Assembly: GCA_022841365.1 (NCBI GenBank)
Contig: JALHRP010000017.1
Location: forward strand, 1-60,856
Source: Chitinophagaceae bacterium
Lineage (GTDB): Bacteria > Bacteroidota > Bacteroidia > Chitinophagales > Chitinophagaceae
Direction: 5' to 3'
Length of the DNA: 60,856 nucleotides
Under the pieces are notes generated by a model that had not been told where the DNA came from, searched no databases, and saw only the letters and a list, made by a program, of their open reading frames with translations. The position numbers were made by a program, and so were the translations under genes. Positions 51,355 through 60,438 of this stretch are shown one piece after another. How positions within the stretch are numbered: the first letter of the stretch is position 1; each line of letters opens with the position of its first letter.

Positions 51355-52508
51355 AGAAGCTGGCCATTATTACTTCACACCCTATTCAGTACAATGCGCC
51401 CTTGTTTCGTTTATTAACGGAACGGAACAACATCCACCTGAAAGTTTTTTATACCTGGGGTCAAACAAAAGACGGACTGGTATATGATCCCGATTTTAAA
51501 CAAACATTCAAGTGGGATATTCCTTTGCTGGATGGTTACGATCAGGAGTTTGTAGAAAATATTTCAGCAAATCCCGGTGCCGGTCATTTTAAAGGGATCA
51601 TCAATAAAGATTTGATAGAAGGGATTGACCGGTACAACCCGGATGCTTTATTGGTTTATGGCTGGGGTTTTAAAAGTCATCTGCAGGTATTAAGACATTA
51701 CAAAGGAAAAAAACAGATCCTCTTTCGGGGCGATTCTACACTCTTAGATGAACCTCCCGGTTTTTCATTTAAAAAAACAGCGAGGAGAATTTTTTTAAAG
51801 TGGGTATATCGCCATATTGATATTGCACTTTATACCGGCGAAGCCAACCGGCAGTATTATTTAAAGCATGGCATGAAGCCGCAACAGTTACAGTACGCAC
51901 CACATGCCATCGAGATTGAACGTTTTTTTGATGCAGATCATCAACATGAACAAAAAGCAAAACAATGGCGAAGGGATTTGGATATTGCGGAAGAGGCCCT
52001 TGTTTTTTTGTTTGCAGGGAAGCTGGAACCAAAAAAAGATCCGCAGTTATTGATTGATAGTTTCAAAACATTGGAAGGGAAAAATCTGCGTTTGATTATT
52101 GCAGGGAACGGTGTGCTTGAGCAGGAAGCGAAACAACATGCAACAGACGATGATCGGATATTGTTTCTTGATTTTCAGAATCAACAACAGATGCCGGCAG
52201 TTTATCGTTTGGGTGATGTGTTTGTGTTGCCATCCAAAGGCCCGGGTGAAACATGGGGTTTAAGTGTAAATGAAGCGATGGCTTGCGGAAAACCGGTGAT
52301 CGTCAGTAACCGTTGTGGTTCTGCAATGGATCTGGTAAAAGAAAACGGGTTTATTTTTACAGCGGGAAATAAAAACGAACTTACAAGTGCAATGCAGCAG
52401 TTGATAGGAAATAATACATTAAGGACAGCAATGGGCGAAAAAAGTGCTCATCACATTAAACAGTTCTCTTTTCTTAAAATAGCAGAGCAAATAGAATCGG
52501 TTATATGA
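51351..52508 (+). CDS. glycosyltransferase, GT4 family (TTG start), paralogue 2
   Basis: 385-aa GT-B enzyme starting at TTG 51351, overlapping the previous TGA by 4 nt. KLAIITSHPIQYNAPLFRLL, ILFRGDSTL and GETWGLSVNEAMACGKPVIV. It arose with the upstream gene by tandem duplication and has diverged in the acceptor-side half (residues about 50-130). Overlaps the polymerase gene by 4 nt. Confidence 0.88.
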   Translation: MKKLAIITSHPIQYNAPLFRLLTERNNIHLKVFYTWGQTKDGLVYDPDFKQTFKWDIPLLDGYDQEFVENISANPGAGHFKGIINKDLIEGIDRYNPDALLVYGWGFKSHLQVLRHYKGKKQILFRGDSTLLDEPPGFSFKKTARRIFLKWVYRHIDIALYTGEANRQYYLKHGMKPQQLQYAPHAIEIERFFDADHQHEQKAKQWRRDLDIAEEALVFLFAGKLEPKKDPQLLIDSFKTLEGKNLRLIIAGNGVLEQEAKQHATDDDRILFLDFQNQQQMPAVYRLGDVFVLPSKGPGETWGLSVNEAMACGKPVIVSNRCGSAMDLVKENGFIFTAGNKNELTSAMQQLIGNNTLRTAMGEKSAHHIKQFSFLKIAEQIESVI

Positions 52509-53881
52509 ATCTCTCAAAGATTATTTATACGATCATAGCAGTTTTGAGCGGAGTGTTTTTTACACTCAATGAAAAATTCATGATTGAGGAAATTGTTGCA
52601 ATAGGATTATTTGTTTTTTTTCTGCTGAATTTTATTGACTCCATCGGTAAGTCGTATAACCCCCTGGATATTCCTATTTTACTCGCTTTGTTTCAATGTA
52701 TGCTGATGCCCTCCATTGTATTTCATGTGTACAATGAAGATGCATTGGTAGTGGCTTTAAAATATGATATGGGTGTAACAGCCGAAACCTACTTTAGTTA
52801 TATGTTTCCCGCCATCCTGGCAATGATTGCAGGAATTAAATTACCCGAACTCCTGCAATCATCGTACAAAACAAAATTTTCAGTTGCGGTTCAGGCATCA
52901 AGAAAGTACCTGGTGGGCAAGGGAAATATTGGTGTATTACTTATCATTATTGGAGTGGTAACGGGTTTTATGCAGATTTTTATTCCCGGTGAGTTGAGGT
53001 ATATCGCATACTTATTTGGGAAGCTTTTGTATGTGGGTGTTTTATACACGTTTTTCTCTGATTCAAAAAGCAGGTCTTTGTATCTGATGATTGGTGTTGT
53101 TTCTATTCTTGCACAAGCCATTGCAGGGGCCATGTTTGGCGAACTGGTGTACACCCTTGCATTGGGTGTTATTTTGCTTTTACTTGGGAAAAAAATCAGT
53201 AATTCGTTCAAGTTCAGTATAGCAACGGTCGGGTTTATTTTTGTTTTGCTCATCCAGAGTATTAAAAGTGATTACCGTGCTATTGCATGGCAGGGTGGAA
53301 GCGAGCAGTCGGATAATACACAGGCATTCTTCACTTTGTTGGCAGATCGTATAGCAAGTCCCGGTCGTTTCTTTGACTGGACGCTCATGTTTCCTACTGT
53401 TACACGTTTTAACCAAGGAATGATTGTGGGAAAAGTGATGGTGCATGTGCCAAGTCAGGAGCCTTTTGCTGAAGGCGAAACGATTTTTACAACTTTGGCG
53501 GCTTCTTTTGTGCCTCGGTTGTTCTGGCCCGATAAACCGATGGCAGGCGGTCATGAAAACATGTTGCGCTTTACAGGTTATAAAATTGAAGGGTATAGTA
53601 TGAACATCAGCCCCATGGGGGAGGCCTATGCTAATTTTGGTGTGGGGGGTGGTGTTTTCTTTATGTTTTTTTATGGCCTTTTTTTCTCGCTGGTAATTTT
53701 ATTCTTATTGCAGAAGATTAAAACAAGGCCCACCATTATTTTATGGTTTCCCGTTATCTTTCTAAACTCCATTCAAATTGAAACGGATATATTAATGTGT
53801 GTGAATTCACTCATTAAGAACCTCATCTTTCTTTGGTTCTGTTATTGGGCCGCCGACCGTTTCCTGAAAATAAAATTATAG
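52505..53881 (+). CDS. Wzy-like polysaccharide polymerase
   Basis: 458-aa polytopic membrane protein, about ten or more hydrophobic segments, with a large loop around residues 255-350 (from IKSDYRAIAWQGG to NISPMGEAYANFG). FVPRLFWPDKP and the SPMGEAYANFGVGGG stretch before the last helices recur in O-antigen/EPS polymerase-like proteins. Wzy proteins have little sequence identity, so this rests on topology, loop motifs and locus context. It would join repeat units at the periplasmic face. Confidence 0.75.
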   Translation: MNLSKIIYTIIAVLSGVFFTLNEKFMIEEIVAIGLFVFFLLNFIDSIGKSYNPLDIPILLALFQCMLMPSIVFHVYNEDALVVALKYDMGVTAETYFSYMFPAILAMIAGIKLPELLQSSYKTKFSVAVQASRKYLVGKGNIGVLLIIIGVVTGFMQIFIPGELRYIAYLFGKLLYVGVLYTFFSDSKSRSLYLMIGVVSILAQAIAGAMFGELVYTLALGVILLLLGKKISNSFKFSIATVGFIFVLLIQSIKSDYRAIAWQGGSEQSDNTQAFFTLLADRIASPGRFFDWTLMFPTVTRFNQGMIVGKVMVHVPSQEPFAEGETIFTTLAASFVPRLFWPDKPMAGGHENMLRFTGYKIEGYSMNISPMGEAYANFGVGGGVFFMFFYGLFFSLVILFLLQKIKTRPTIILWFPVIFLNSIQIETDILMCVNSLIKNLIFLWFCYWAADRFLKIKL

Positions 53882-55039
53882 TTGTTGAAAAAAAGGCTGC
53901 TTCTGTTTTATGATCATTTTTATCCTTCTTTTAAAGCAGGTGGTCCTACTCAATCGTTGGTCAACCTCGTTCGGGAACTGCACGAAGATTATGAAATTTC
54001 AGTTGTATGCAAGCATCATGAAATGGGCGAAATCCAACCCATGAAAGGAATTGAAGTGAATACATGGATCAATTGGGAATCGAAAGCAAAGGTTTATTAC
54101 TGGAAGTATGGATGGAATGAGAAAGATCAATTAAAAACAATTTTCTCAACGGTTGACCCTGATGTGGTGTTTATCAACGGTATTTACTCTTTGTATTTTA
54201 ATCTGCTGCCACTTTGGTACGCAGTTGGGTATAAAAAAATAAAACCAACTCTGTCTGTCATTCTTTCTGCAAGAGGAATGTTACATGCAGGCGCTTTATC
54301 ACAAAAATCATTCAAGAAAAAAATATACCTGCATTTATTTCGTCTCTTGGGTTTACACAAAGCAGTTACATGGCATGCAACGGATGCGAATGAAGCAGCC
54401 TACATTCGTGCAACAATGGGAGCAAGTGTTCTTGTAAAAGAAGCTGCAAATTTTCCCAACCTCTTGCCTGTTGTTCAAGGCCCTGAAAAAAAAACAGGTG
54501 AGCTTTTTTTGGGAACAATTGCCTTGATCAGCCCCATGAAAAATCATCTGGAAGTATTGAAAGCCTTGGCTGTCTGTAACAACCCGGTTACATGGCATAT
54601 CTTTGGACCGGTAAAAGACGAGGGTTACTGGAAGCTTTGTAAAGAACAGATTAGTCAACTGCCTCAGCATATCAGTATCAATTATCACGGAGAGCTGACT
54701 CCGCATTTATTGAAACAGGCAATGCAACAGTTCCAGGTTTTTATCATGCCCAGTAAAAGTGAAAACTTTGGTCATGCTTTAGTAGAAGCCCTGAGTGCAG
54801 GTAAACCGGTCATCACCACCACCACAACTCCTTTTGCTGATCTGGAGCAGAATGGATGTGGAATGGCCATTGATCCGGCAGAGGTACAAAATGGATTAAT
54901 CAACAGCATCCGTTTTTTTGCAGAGATGAACAAAACAGATTTTGAAAAAAGCAGTGCTGCTGCTGTTACATATATTCATCAAAAAATGAATCCTGAACAG
55001 TTGAAAAAAACATACGATCAGATTTTTGCAGGTGCATGA
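53882..55039 (+). CDS. glycosyltransferase, GT4 family (TTG start)
   Basis: 385-aa GT-B enzyme beginning at TTG 53882 (or the next TTG, 53885), directly after the polymerase stop. FYPSFKAGGPTQSLVNLV is the N-terminal glycine motif, FLGTIALISPMKNHLEVLKA begins the donor domain and SENFGHALVEALSAGKPVI supplies E-x7-E. Similar to transferases adjacent to WcaF-like genes. Overlaps the next gene by 4 nt. Confidence 0.88.
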   Translation: MLKKRLLLFYDHFYPSFKAGGPTQSLVNLVRELHEDYEISVVCKHHEMGEIQPMKGIEVNTWINWESKAKVYYWKYGWNEKDQLKTIFSTVDPDVVFINGIYSLYFNLLPLWYAVGYKKIKPTLSVILSARGMLHAGALSQKSFKKKIYLHLFRLLGLHKAVTWHATDANEAAYIRATMGASVLVKEAANFPNLLPVVQGPEKKTGELFLGTIALISPMKNHLEVLKALAVCNNPVTWHIFGPVKDEGYWKLCKEQISQLPQHISINYHGELTPHLLKQAMQQFQVFIMPSKSENFGHALVEALSAGKPVITTTTTPFADLEQNGCGMAIDPAEVQNGLINSIRFFAEMNKTDFEKSSAAAVTYIHQKMNPEQLKKTYDQIFAGA

Positions 55040-55590
55040 AAACAAACTTAGAATCATATAACAACAGCTGGTACTCAACAGGACGATCTGCTGTTGTAAG
55101 GGCGTTGTGGTTTCTTACAAGTGCTTTGTTTGTGCAATGTAACTGGAACCCGTCATCTGCTGTGCGTGTTTTTTTATTGCGTCTCTTTGGTGCAAAGATT
55201 GGCAAAGGAGTGGTGATAAAACCTGCTGTTGAAATTAAATATCCGTGGTTACTGATTGTTGGTGATTATGTGTGGATTGGCGAACAGGTGTGGATTGATA
55301 ACCTGGCGATGATTGAAATTGGAAGTCATGTTTGTATATCACAAGGCGCTTACCTGCTTACCGGAAATCATGACTACTCTAAACCAACGTTTGATTTAAT
55401 GGTAAAACCAATCCGGTTAGAAGAAGCTGTTTGGATTGGCGCAAGAGCAATTGTTTGCCCCGGAGTTATTTGCCAGTCGCATGCAGTATTAACAGCCGGA
55501 TCAGTAGCCAGGAAAAACCTAGATGCATATACAATATACAGCGGTAACCCTGCATTGCCGGTAAAACAACGGTTGATCAGCGAAGCATGA
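55036..55590 (+). CDS. WcaF-like colanic-acid-type acetyltransferase
   Basis: 184-aa hexapeptide-repeat acetyltransferase. The N-terminal SYNNSWYSTGRSAVVRALWF and RVFLLRLFGAKIGKG are signatures of WcaF, which acetylates fucose in colanic acid. ISQGAYLLTGNHDYSKP holds the likely catalytic His and acceptor loop, VWIGARAIVCPGV the acetyl-CoA end. Because the locus makes GDP-fucose, acetylation of a fucosyl residue is plausible. Overlaps both neighbours by 4 nt. Confidence 0.9.
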   Translation: MKTNLESYNNSWYSTGRSAVVRALWFLTSALFVQCNWNPSSAVRVFLLRLFGAKIGKGVVIKPAVEIKYPWLLIVGDYVWIGEQVWIDNLAMIEIGSHVCISQGAYLLTGNHDYSKPTFDLMVKPIRLEEAVWIGARAIVCPGVICQSHAVLTAGSVARKNLDAYTIYSGNPALPVKQRLISEA

Positions 55591-56351
55591 AGATTTCCAT
55601 TATTACAGTAGTTTATAACTGCGAAAAAACAATTGAACGTACCATTCGTTCCGTGTTAAGTCAATCGTATAAAAATATTGAATACCTGATTATTGACGGA
55701 GCATCAACCGATGCAACGATGCAGGTGGTGAACCGGTATAAAAATCAGATATCAGTCATTCTAACAGAAAAAGATAAGGGCATGTATGATGCATTGAATA
55801 AAGGCATCCGCTTGTGTACGGGAGATGTGGTGGGTATTTTACATGCAGATGATGAATTTGCATCAACACAAAGTATACAGCTCATTGCAGAGCGGTTACA
55901 AAGTAACCCGGTGATTGATGCTGTGTATGGCGATGTTGGTTTTGTAAAAGAAGAAGAGCCGGATAAAATTGTACGTTATTATTCATCGGCCATCTTTAAT
56001 ACCAATTTATTCAAGTGGGGATTTATGCCTGCACATCCTACCTTCTTCTGTTACAAAAAATATTTCGATTTGTATGGAGTATACCGCACAGATCTGGATA
56101 TTGCGGCCGATTTTGATTTACTGGCCCGTTTTCTGCGCAGGCATCAATTACTCACTTCTTATATTCCGGTGATGTTGGTGAAGATGAATCTTGGCGGCAA
56201 AAGTACAAGAGGCATCAGCAGTACCATTCAGATCAACAAAGAAATCAAACAGATCTTAACCGAACAGAAAATGCCATCGAGTTATCTGAGGCTGTATGCA
56301 CGCTATTTTGTTAAGGTGCAGGAATTCTGGAAAAAGAAAAAGCAAATATAA
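55587..56351 (+). CDS. glycosyltransferase, GT2 family (WcaE-like)
   Basis: 254-aa GT-A enzyme. [34 protein letters not shown] and [10 protein letters not shown] (DxD-type) are typical of WcaE/Amy-type short GT2s; [13 protein letters not shown] is the acceptor-loop segment. Lies between the WcaF-like gene and gmd/fcl, as GT2s do in colanic-acid-like clusters. May transfer fucose (inference). Confidence 0.9.
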   Translation: MKISIITVVYNCEKTIERTIRSVLSQSYKNIEYLIIDGASTDATMQVVNRYKNQISVILTEKDKGMYDALNKGIRLCTGDVVGILHADDEFASTQSIQLIAERLQSNPVIDAVYGDVGFVKEEEPDKIVRYYSSAIFNTNLFKWGFMPAHPTFFCYKKYFDLYGVYRTDLDIAADFDLLARFLRRHQLLTSYIPVMLVKMNLGGKSTRGISSTIQINKEIKQILTEQKMPSSYLRLYARYFVKVQEFWKKKKQI

Positions 56352-56356
56352 ATTGT

Positions 56357-57469
56357 ATGAAGAAAGCATTGATTACCGGTGTTACCGGTCAGGATGGAGC
56401 TTATCTCTCCGACCTGTTATTAAAGAAAGGATATGAAGTACATGGTATTAAACGGAGAACATCTTTGTTTAACACCGATCGTATTGATCATTTGTATGAA
56501 GATCCGCATATCAACAACCGTCACTTTGTACTTCACTACGGCGATTTAACAGACAGCACCAATCTCATCCGCATCATCCAGGAAGTACAGCCCGATGAAA
56601 TTTATAACCTCGGTGCCATGAGTCATGTAAAAGTGAGTTTTGACACACCTGAGTATACAGCCAACACCGACGCTGTTGGTACACTTCGCATTCTGGAAGC
56701 TGTACGTTTACTGGGTTTAACCGATAAAACAAAAATTTATCAGGCATCTACTTCAGAGTTATATGGTTTGGTACAGGAAGTGCCGCAATCAGAAACCACA
56801 CCGTTTTATCCACGCTCACCATACGGTGTTGCAAAAATGTATGCTTACTGGATCACTGTAAACTATCGTGAAGCATACAACATGTTTGCATGCAATGGAA
56901 TTTTGTTTAATCATGAATCACCTTTACGTGGTGAAACTTTTGTGACCAGAAAAATTACCAGAGCGGTTGCAAAAATTGCCATGGGCATGCAGGATAAATT
57001 ATGGCTCGGTAACCTTAACTCAAAAAGAGACTGGGGGCATGCGAAAGATTATGTAGAAGCAATGTGGCTGATGTTGCAACAGGAGAAACCCGAAGATTTT
57101 GTAATTGCAACGGGTGTAACCACTGAGGTGAGAGAATTTGTTCGCATGGCGTTTGCACAGGTGGGAATTGAAATTGAATTTAAAGGAGCAGATGAAGAAG
57201 AAAAAGGATTTGTAAAATCTGCTTCGCATCCTGATTATCAGGTTGCAGTTGGAACAGAAGTAGTAGCGGTTGATCCAAGGTATTACCGCCCTACAGAAGT
57301 GGACTTGCTGATTGGTAATCCGGCAAAAGCCAATCAGAAATTAGGATGGAAACCAAAGTATGATTTGCAGGGCCTGGTAAAAGAAATGGTGGAGGCAGAT
57401 ATTGATGTCTTTAAGAAAGAAAAATTATTAATGGACAGCGGATTTAAAATAAAAAATCAATTTGAGTAA
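56357..57469 (+). CDS. gmd: GDP-mannose 4,6-dehydratase
   Basis: 370-aa short-chain dehydrogenase that converts GDP-D-mannose to GDP-4-keto-6-deoxymannose. [19 protein letters not shown] is the NADP-binding glycine motif, STSELYG and [10 protein letters not shown] supply the catalytic Ser/Thr-Glu and Tyr-Lys, and [18 protein letters not shown] is diagnostic of Gmd. It overlaps fcl by 1 nt, so the two are translationally coupled for GDP-L-fucose synthesis. Confidence 0.97.
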   Translation: MKKALITGVTGQDGAYLSDLLLKKGYEVHGIKRRTSLFNTDRIDHLYEDPHINNRHFVLHYGDLTDSTNLIRIIQEVQPDEIYNLGAMSHVKVSFDTPEYTANTDAVGTLRILEAVRLLGLTDKTKIYQASTSELYGLVQEVPQSETTPFYPRSPYGVAKMYAYWITVNYREAYNMFACNGILFNHESPLRGETFVTRKITRAVAKIAMGMQDKLWLGNLNSKRDWGHAKDYVEAMWLMLQQEKPEDFVIATGVTTEVREFVRMAFAQVGIEIEFKGADEEEKGFVKSASHPDYQVAVGTEVVAVDPRYYRPTEVDLLIGNPAKANQKLGWKPKYDLQGLVKEMVEADIDVFKKEKLLMDSGFKIKNQFE

Positions 57470-58398
57470 TGGAGAAGAATGCAAGGATATATGTAGCAGG
57501 TCATCGTGGAATGGTGGGCTCGGCCATTGTAAGAAAACTGCAGCAGGAAGGATATGAAAACCTGCTGCTGCGTACTTCAGCTGAATTGGATTTGCGCAAT
57601 CAGGAATCAACCGAACAGTTTTTTAAAGAACATAAACCTGATTACGTTTTTTTAGCTGCAGCAAAAGTGGGAGGTATTGTTGCCAACAATACTTACCGTG
57701 CAGATTTTTTATATGAAAATCTGATGATTCAAAACAATGTGATTCATGCTGCGTTCAAACACAGCGTTACAAAATTGTTGTTTCTCGGGTCATCCTGCAT
57801 CTATCCAAAATTTGCAGAGCAACCTATACAGGAAAGTGCATTGCTTACAGGTACGCTTGAACCAACCAATGAACCGTATGCTATTGCAAAAATTGCAGGA
57901 TTAAAATTGTGCGAAGCTTACAGAGATCAGTATGGCGCCAATTTTATTTCGGCCATGCCTACCAATCTGTATGGTCCAAACGATAATTACGATCTCAATA
58001 ACTCACATGTGCTTCCTGCATTGTTACGCAAAATGATTGTGGCAAAGCGTACCGGTCAACCTGTTGTTGAAATATGGGGTACGGGTACTCCCCGCCGTGA
58101 ATTTTTGCATGTAGATGATTTAGCTGATGCCTGTTATTTTTTAATGCATCAATACAATGGAAGAGAGTGGCTGAACATTGGTGTGGGTGAAGATATTTCC
58201 ATTAAAGAACTGGCCGAACTTATAAAGCACATTGTTGGCTATGAAGGAGAGTTACAGTTTAATACCACTAAACCCGATGGTACTCCACGCAAGCTGCTGG
58301 ATGTATCAAAACTGCAATCGCTTGGATGGAAAGCAGGCATTGGATTACAGGAAGGCATTGAAAAAGTATACCAGGAAATAAAATCGCTTCCTTTTTAA
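57469..58398 (+). CDS. fcl: GDP-L-fucose synthase
   Basis: 309-aa epimerase-reductase finishing GDP-L-fucose. [18 protein letters not shown] binds [20 protein letters not shown] and [17 protein letters not shown] carry the catalytic Ser, Tyr and Lys, and [10 protein letters not shown] and [13 protein letters not shown] are conserved. Provides the donor for the GT11 enzyme and any other fucosyltransferase in the locus. Confidence 0.97.
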   Translation: MEKNARIYVAGHRGMVGSAIVRKLQQEGYENLLLRTSAELDLRNQESTEQFFKEHKPDYVFLAAAKVGGIVANNTYRADFLYENLMIQNNVIHAAFKHSVTKLLFLGSSCIYPKFAEQPIQESALLTGTLEPTNEPYAIAKIAGLKLCEAYRDQYGANFISAMPTNLYGPNDNYDLNNSHVLPALLRKMIVAKRTGQPVVEIWGTGTPRREFLHVDDLADACYFLMHQYNGREWLNIGVGEDISIKELAELIKHIVGYEGELQFNTTKPDGTPRKLLDVSKLQSLGWKAGIGLQEGIEKVYQEIKSLPF

Positions 58399-58399
58399 G

Positions 58400-59149
58400 A
58401 TGTTTGGTTTATTTAAAAAAAAGTCTGCTGTATCTGTCGCTGCTGAAATTAATTACGGCGGTTTAAAAACAGATATGCATTCGCATCTTCTGCCGGGTAT
58501 TGATGATGGTTCTCCCGATGCAGCAACTTCTGTTGCGTATATAAAAGCAATGATGAAGCTTGGCTATGAGAAGTTTATTACAACACCACATATTTATCCT
58601 GATCTCTATCCAAATACAAGAGAAACTATTCTGGCAGCACATGGTGTTCTGAAACAAAAGCTGAAAGAAGAACAGGTAGATGTGGAAATTATTCCTGCTG
58701 CCGAATATTTTATTGATGATTTGTTTGCAGACCGTTTAAAGAACAAGGAGCCCTTACTCACTATTCATAAAAACTGGGTGCTGGTTGAAATTTCTTTTAT
58801 GACTCCACCACCCGATTTAAATAATATTCTGTTTGATTTGATTGTACATGGCTATCAACCCGTACTTGCTCATCCGGAGCGCTATAGTTTTTATCACAAT
58901 CAAAAAGAAATTTTTCACCGGTTTAAAGATCAGGGCTGTTTGCTGCAAATCAACCTGCTTTCATTAAGCGGATATTATGGCCGTGGTGCACAGGAAGCCG
59001 CACAATATATGCTGCAGGAAAAAATTGTTGATCTGATGGGCACTGATCTGCATCACCAGCGACACCTCGATGCAATGCATCATCCTGCTTTGTTTGCAGA
59101 TGTGCAAAAAGCGTTGCAAACAAATACGATTCTTAATTCTTCACTTTAA
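58400..59149 (+). CDS. CpsB/YwqE-type protein tyrosine phosphatase
   Basis: 249-aa PHP-domain phosphatase. DMHSHLLPGIDDGSPD, TTPHIYPDLYPNTRE, AAEYFID, LAHPERYSFY and MGTDLHHQRH supply the metal-binding His/Asp/Glu set in the order of CpsB/YwqE. These enzymes dephosphorylate the tyrosine tail of BY-kinases, so the Wzc-like protein at 22078 with its Gly-Tyr tail is the likely substrate. Here kinase and phosphatase stand at opposite ends of the locus. Confidence 0.93.
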   Translation: MFGLFKKKSAVSVAAEINYGGLKTDMHSHLLPGIDDGSPDAATSVAYIKAMMKLGYEKFITTPHIYPDLYPNTRETILAAHGVLKQKLKEEQVDVEIIPAAEYFIDDLFADRLKNKEPLLTIHKNWVLVEISFMTPPPDLNNILFDLIVHGYQPVLAHPERYSFYHNQKEIFHRFKDQGCLLQINLLSLSGYYGRGAQEAAQYMLQEKIVDLMGTDLHHQRHLDAMHHPALFADVQKALQTNTILNSSL

Positions 59150-59150
59150 G

Positions 59151-60380
59151 TTGCCGGTTCAAAAACCCCGTTTGCTGATTCTTTTAAACAGGCTTGCTGT
59201 TGGTGGTCCTGCTATTAACACATTATCTGTTGCAGCCATTCTGTGTAACAGGTTTGATATTTTACTTGTTGCCGGTGAACCGTTGGCAGACGAACAGCCT
59301 GCAGATTTTTTATTAGAACAATACAAAGGCTTTGAGGTGAAAAAAATTAAATCGCTTCAACGTTCTGTATTGCCGTTGAAGGATTTGCAGTCCTTTGTTC
59401 AGTTAAAGAAAATCATCAAAACTTTTCAGCCGCAGATAGTTCATACACATGGAGCTAAGCCGGGTGTACTGGGGCGTATAGCTGCATGGCAGTGCAATGT
59501 GCCTGTTGTTGTTCATACGTTTCACGGTCATGTATTTCATTCGTATTTCAGCCGGTTTTTTTCAAAACAAATTATCCGGATTGAACAACTGCTTGCACGT
59601 ATTTCCACAGCCATCATTGCTATCAATGAAAAGCTGCAGCATGAGTTGATGCATCAGTACAGAATTGCAGCAGCGGAAAAAGTGCAGCTGATAAGGCTTG
59701 GCATCAACACAGAACAGTTTGCAGATCCTGATCTTGAAAAAAGGAAACGGTTTAGAAATGAATTTTCAATTGCTGAAACTGATTTTGTAATTGGTATTGT
59801 GGGTAGACTGGTGCCTGTTAAGCAACATCGTCTCTTTATTGAAACTGCAGAATTATTGTTACAGAATAAGGGGATAACAAAAACTCTCCGTTTTTTTATT
59901 ATCGGAGACGGTGCAGAAAACGAAATGCTCATGAACACGCTGCAGAAAAAAAATATTTCTTATACACAAAGCGGGCATGTATTCAATACATCAGCATCAT
60001 TTGTGTTTACATCCTGGCGTAATGATATGGATGCTGTGTATGCAGGTTTAGATCTTGTGATGTTAACTTCACTTAACGAGGGAACACCCGTTTCTGTAAT
60101 GGAAGCAATGGCCGCAGGCAAAGCAGTTGTTTCAACCAATGCCGGCGGCATTGCAGAGATGATTGTGGAAGGGCAAACAGGTTCTATAGCGGAAGGTGCT
60201 GATGCATTGTCCCGGGCTGTATTGAAGCTGATAGAAAACAATGAACTCCGGAAAGAAATGGGACGGAATGCATCTGCTAATGCTGCACTTCATTTTTCAA
60301 AACAGGCTGAAACAGACCGTTTGTGCAGCTTGTACAACCAATTGTTACAGCAAAAAACAGCTTCTGAAACAGAATTTTAA
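59151..60380 (+). CDS. glycosyltransferase, GT4 family (TTG start)
   Basis: 409-aa GT-B enzyme. I start at TTG 59151, 1 nt after the phosphatase stop; the in-frame ATG at 59070 would overlap the phosphatase by 80 nt with a non-conserved extension. LLILLNRLAVGGPAINTL is the N-terminal motif, VHTHGAKPGVLGRIAAW is typical, and NEGTPVSVMEAMAAGKAVV gives E-x7-E. Last gene of the locus; no terminator seen downstream. Confidence 0.87.
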   Translation: MPVQKPRLLILLNRLAVGGPAINTLSVAAILCNRFDILLVAGEPLADEQPADFLLEQYKGFEVKKIKSLQRSVLPLKDLQSFVQLKKIIKTFQPQIVHTHGAKPGVLGRIAAWQCNVPVVVHTFHGHVFHSYFSRFFSKQIIRIEQLLARISTAIIAINEKLQHELMHQYRIAAAEKVQLIRLGINTEQFADPDLEKRKRFRNEFSIAETDFVIGIVGRLVPVKQHRLFIETAELLLQNKGITKTLRFFIIGDGAENEMLMNTLQKKNISYTQSGHVFNTSASFVFTSWRNDMDAVYAGLDLVMLTSLNEGTPVSVMEAMAAGKAVVSTNAGGIAEMIVEGQTGSIAEGADALSRAVLKLIENNELRKEMGRNASANAALHFSKQAETDRLCSLYNQLLQQKTASETEF

Positions 60381-60438
60381 CAATGAACCTGAACATTTTA
60401 ATGCGGGGATTGTAATTATCACAACATTAATCTGAGAG

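Noticed and set aside
59070-59150. ATG 59070 as start of the last GT4 gene
   Set aside because: It overlaps the phosphatase by 80 nt and adds residues unlike GT4 N-termini; TTG 59151 follows the stop directly, like other starts in this locus.
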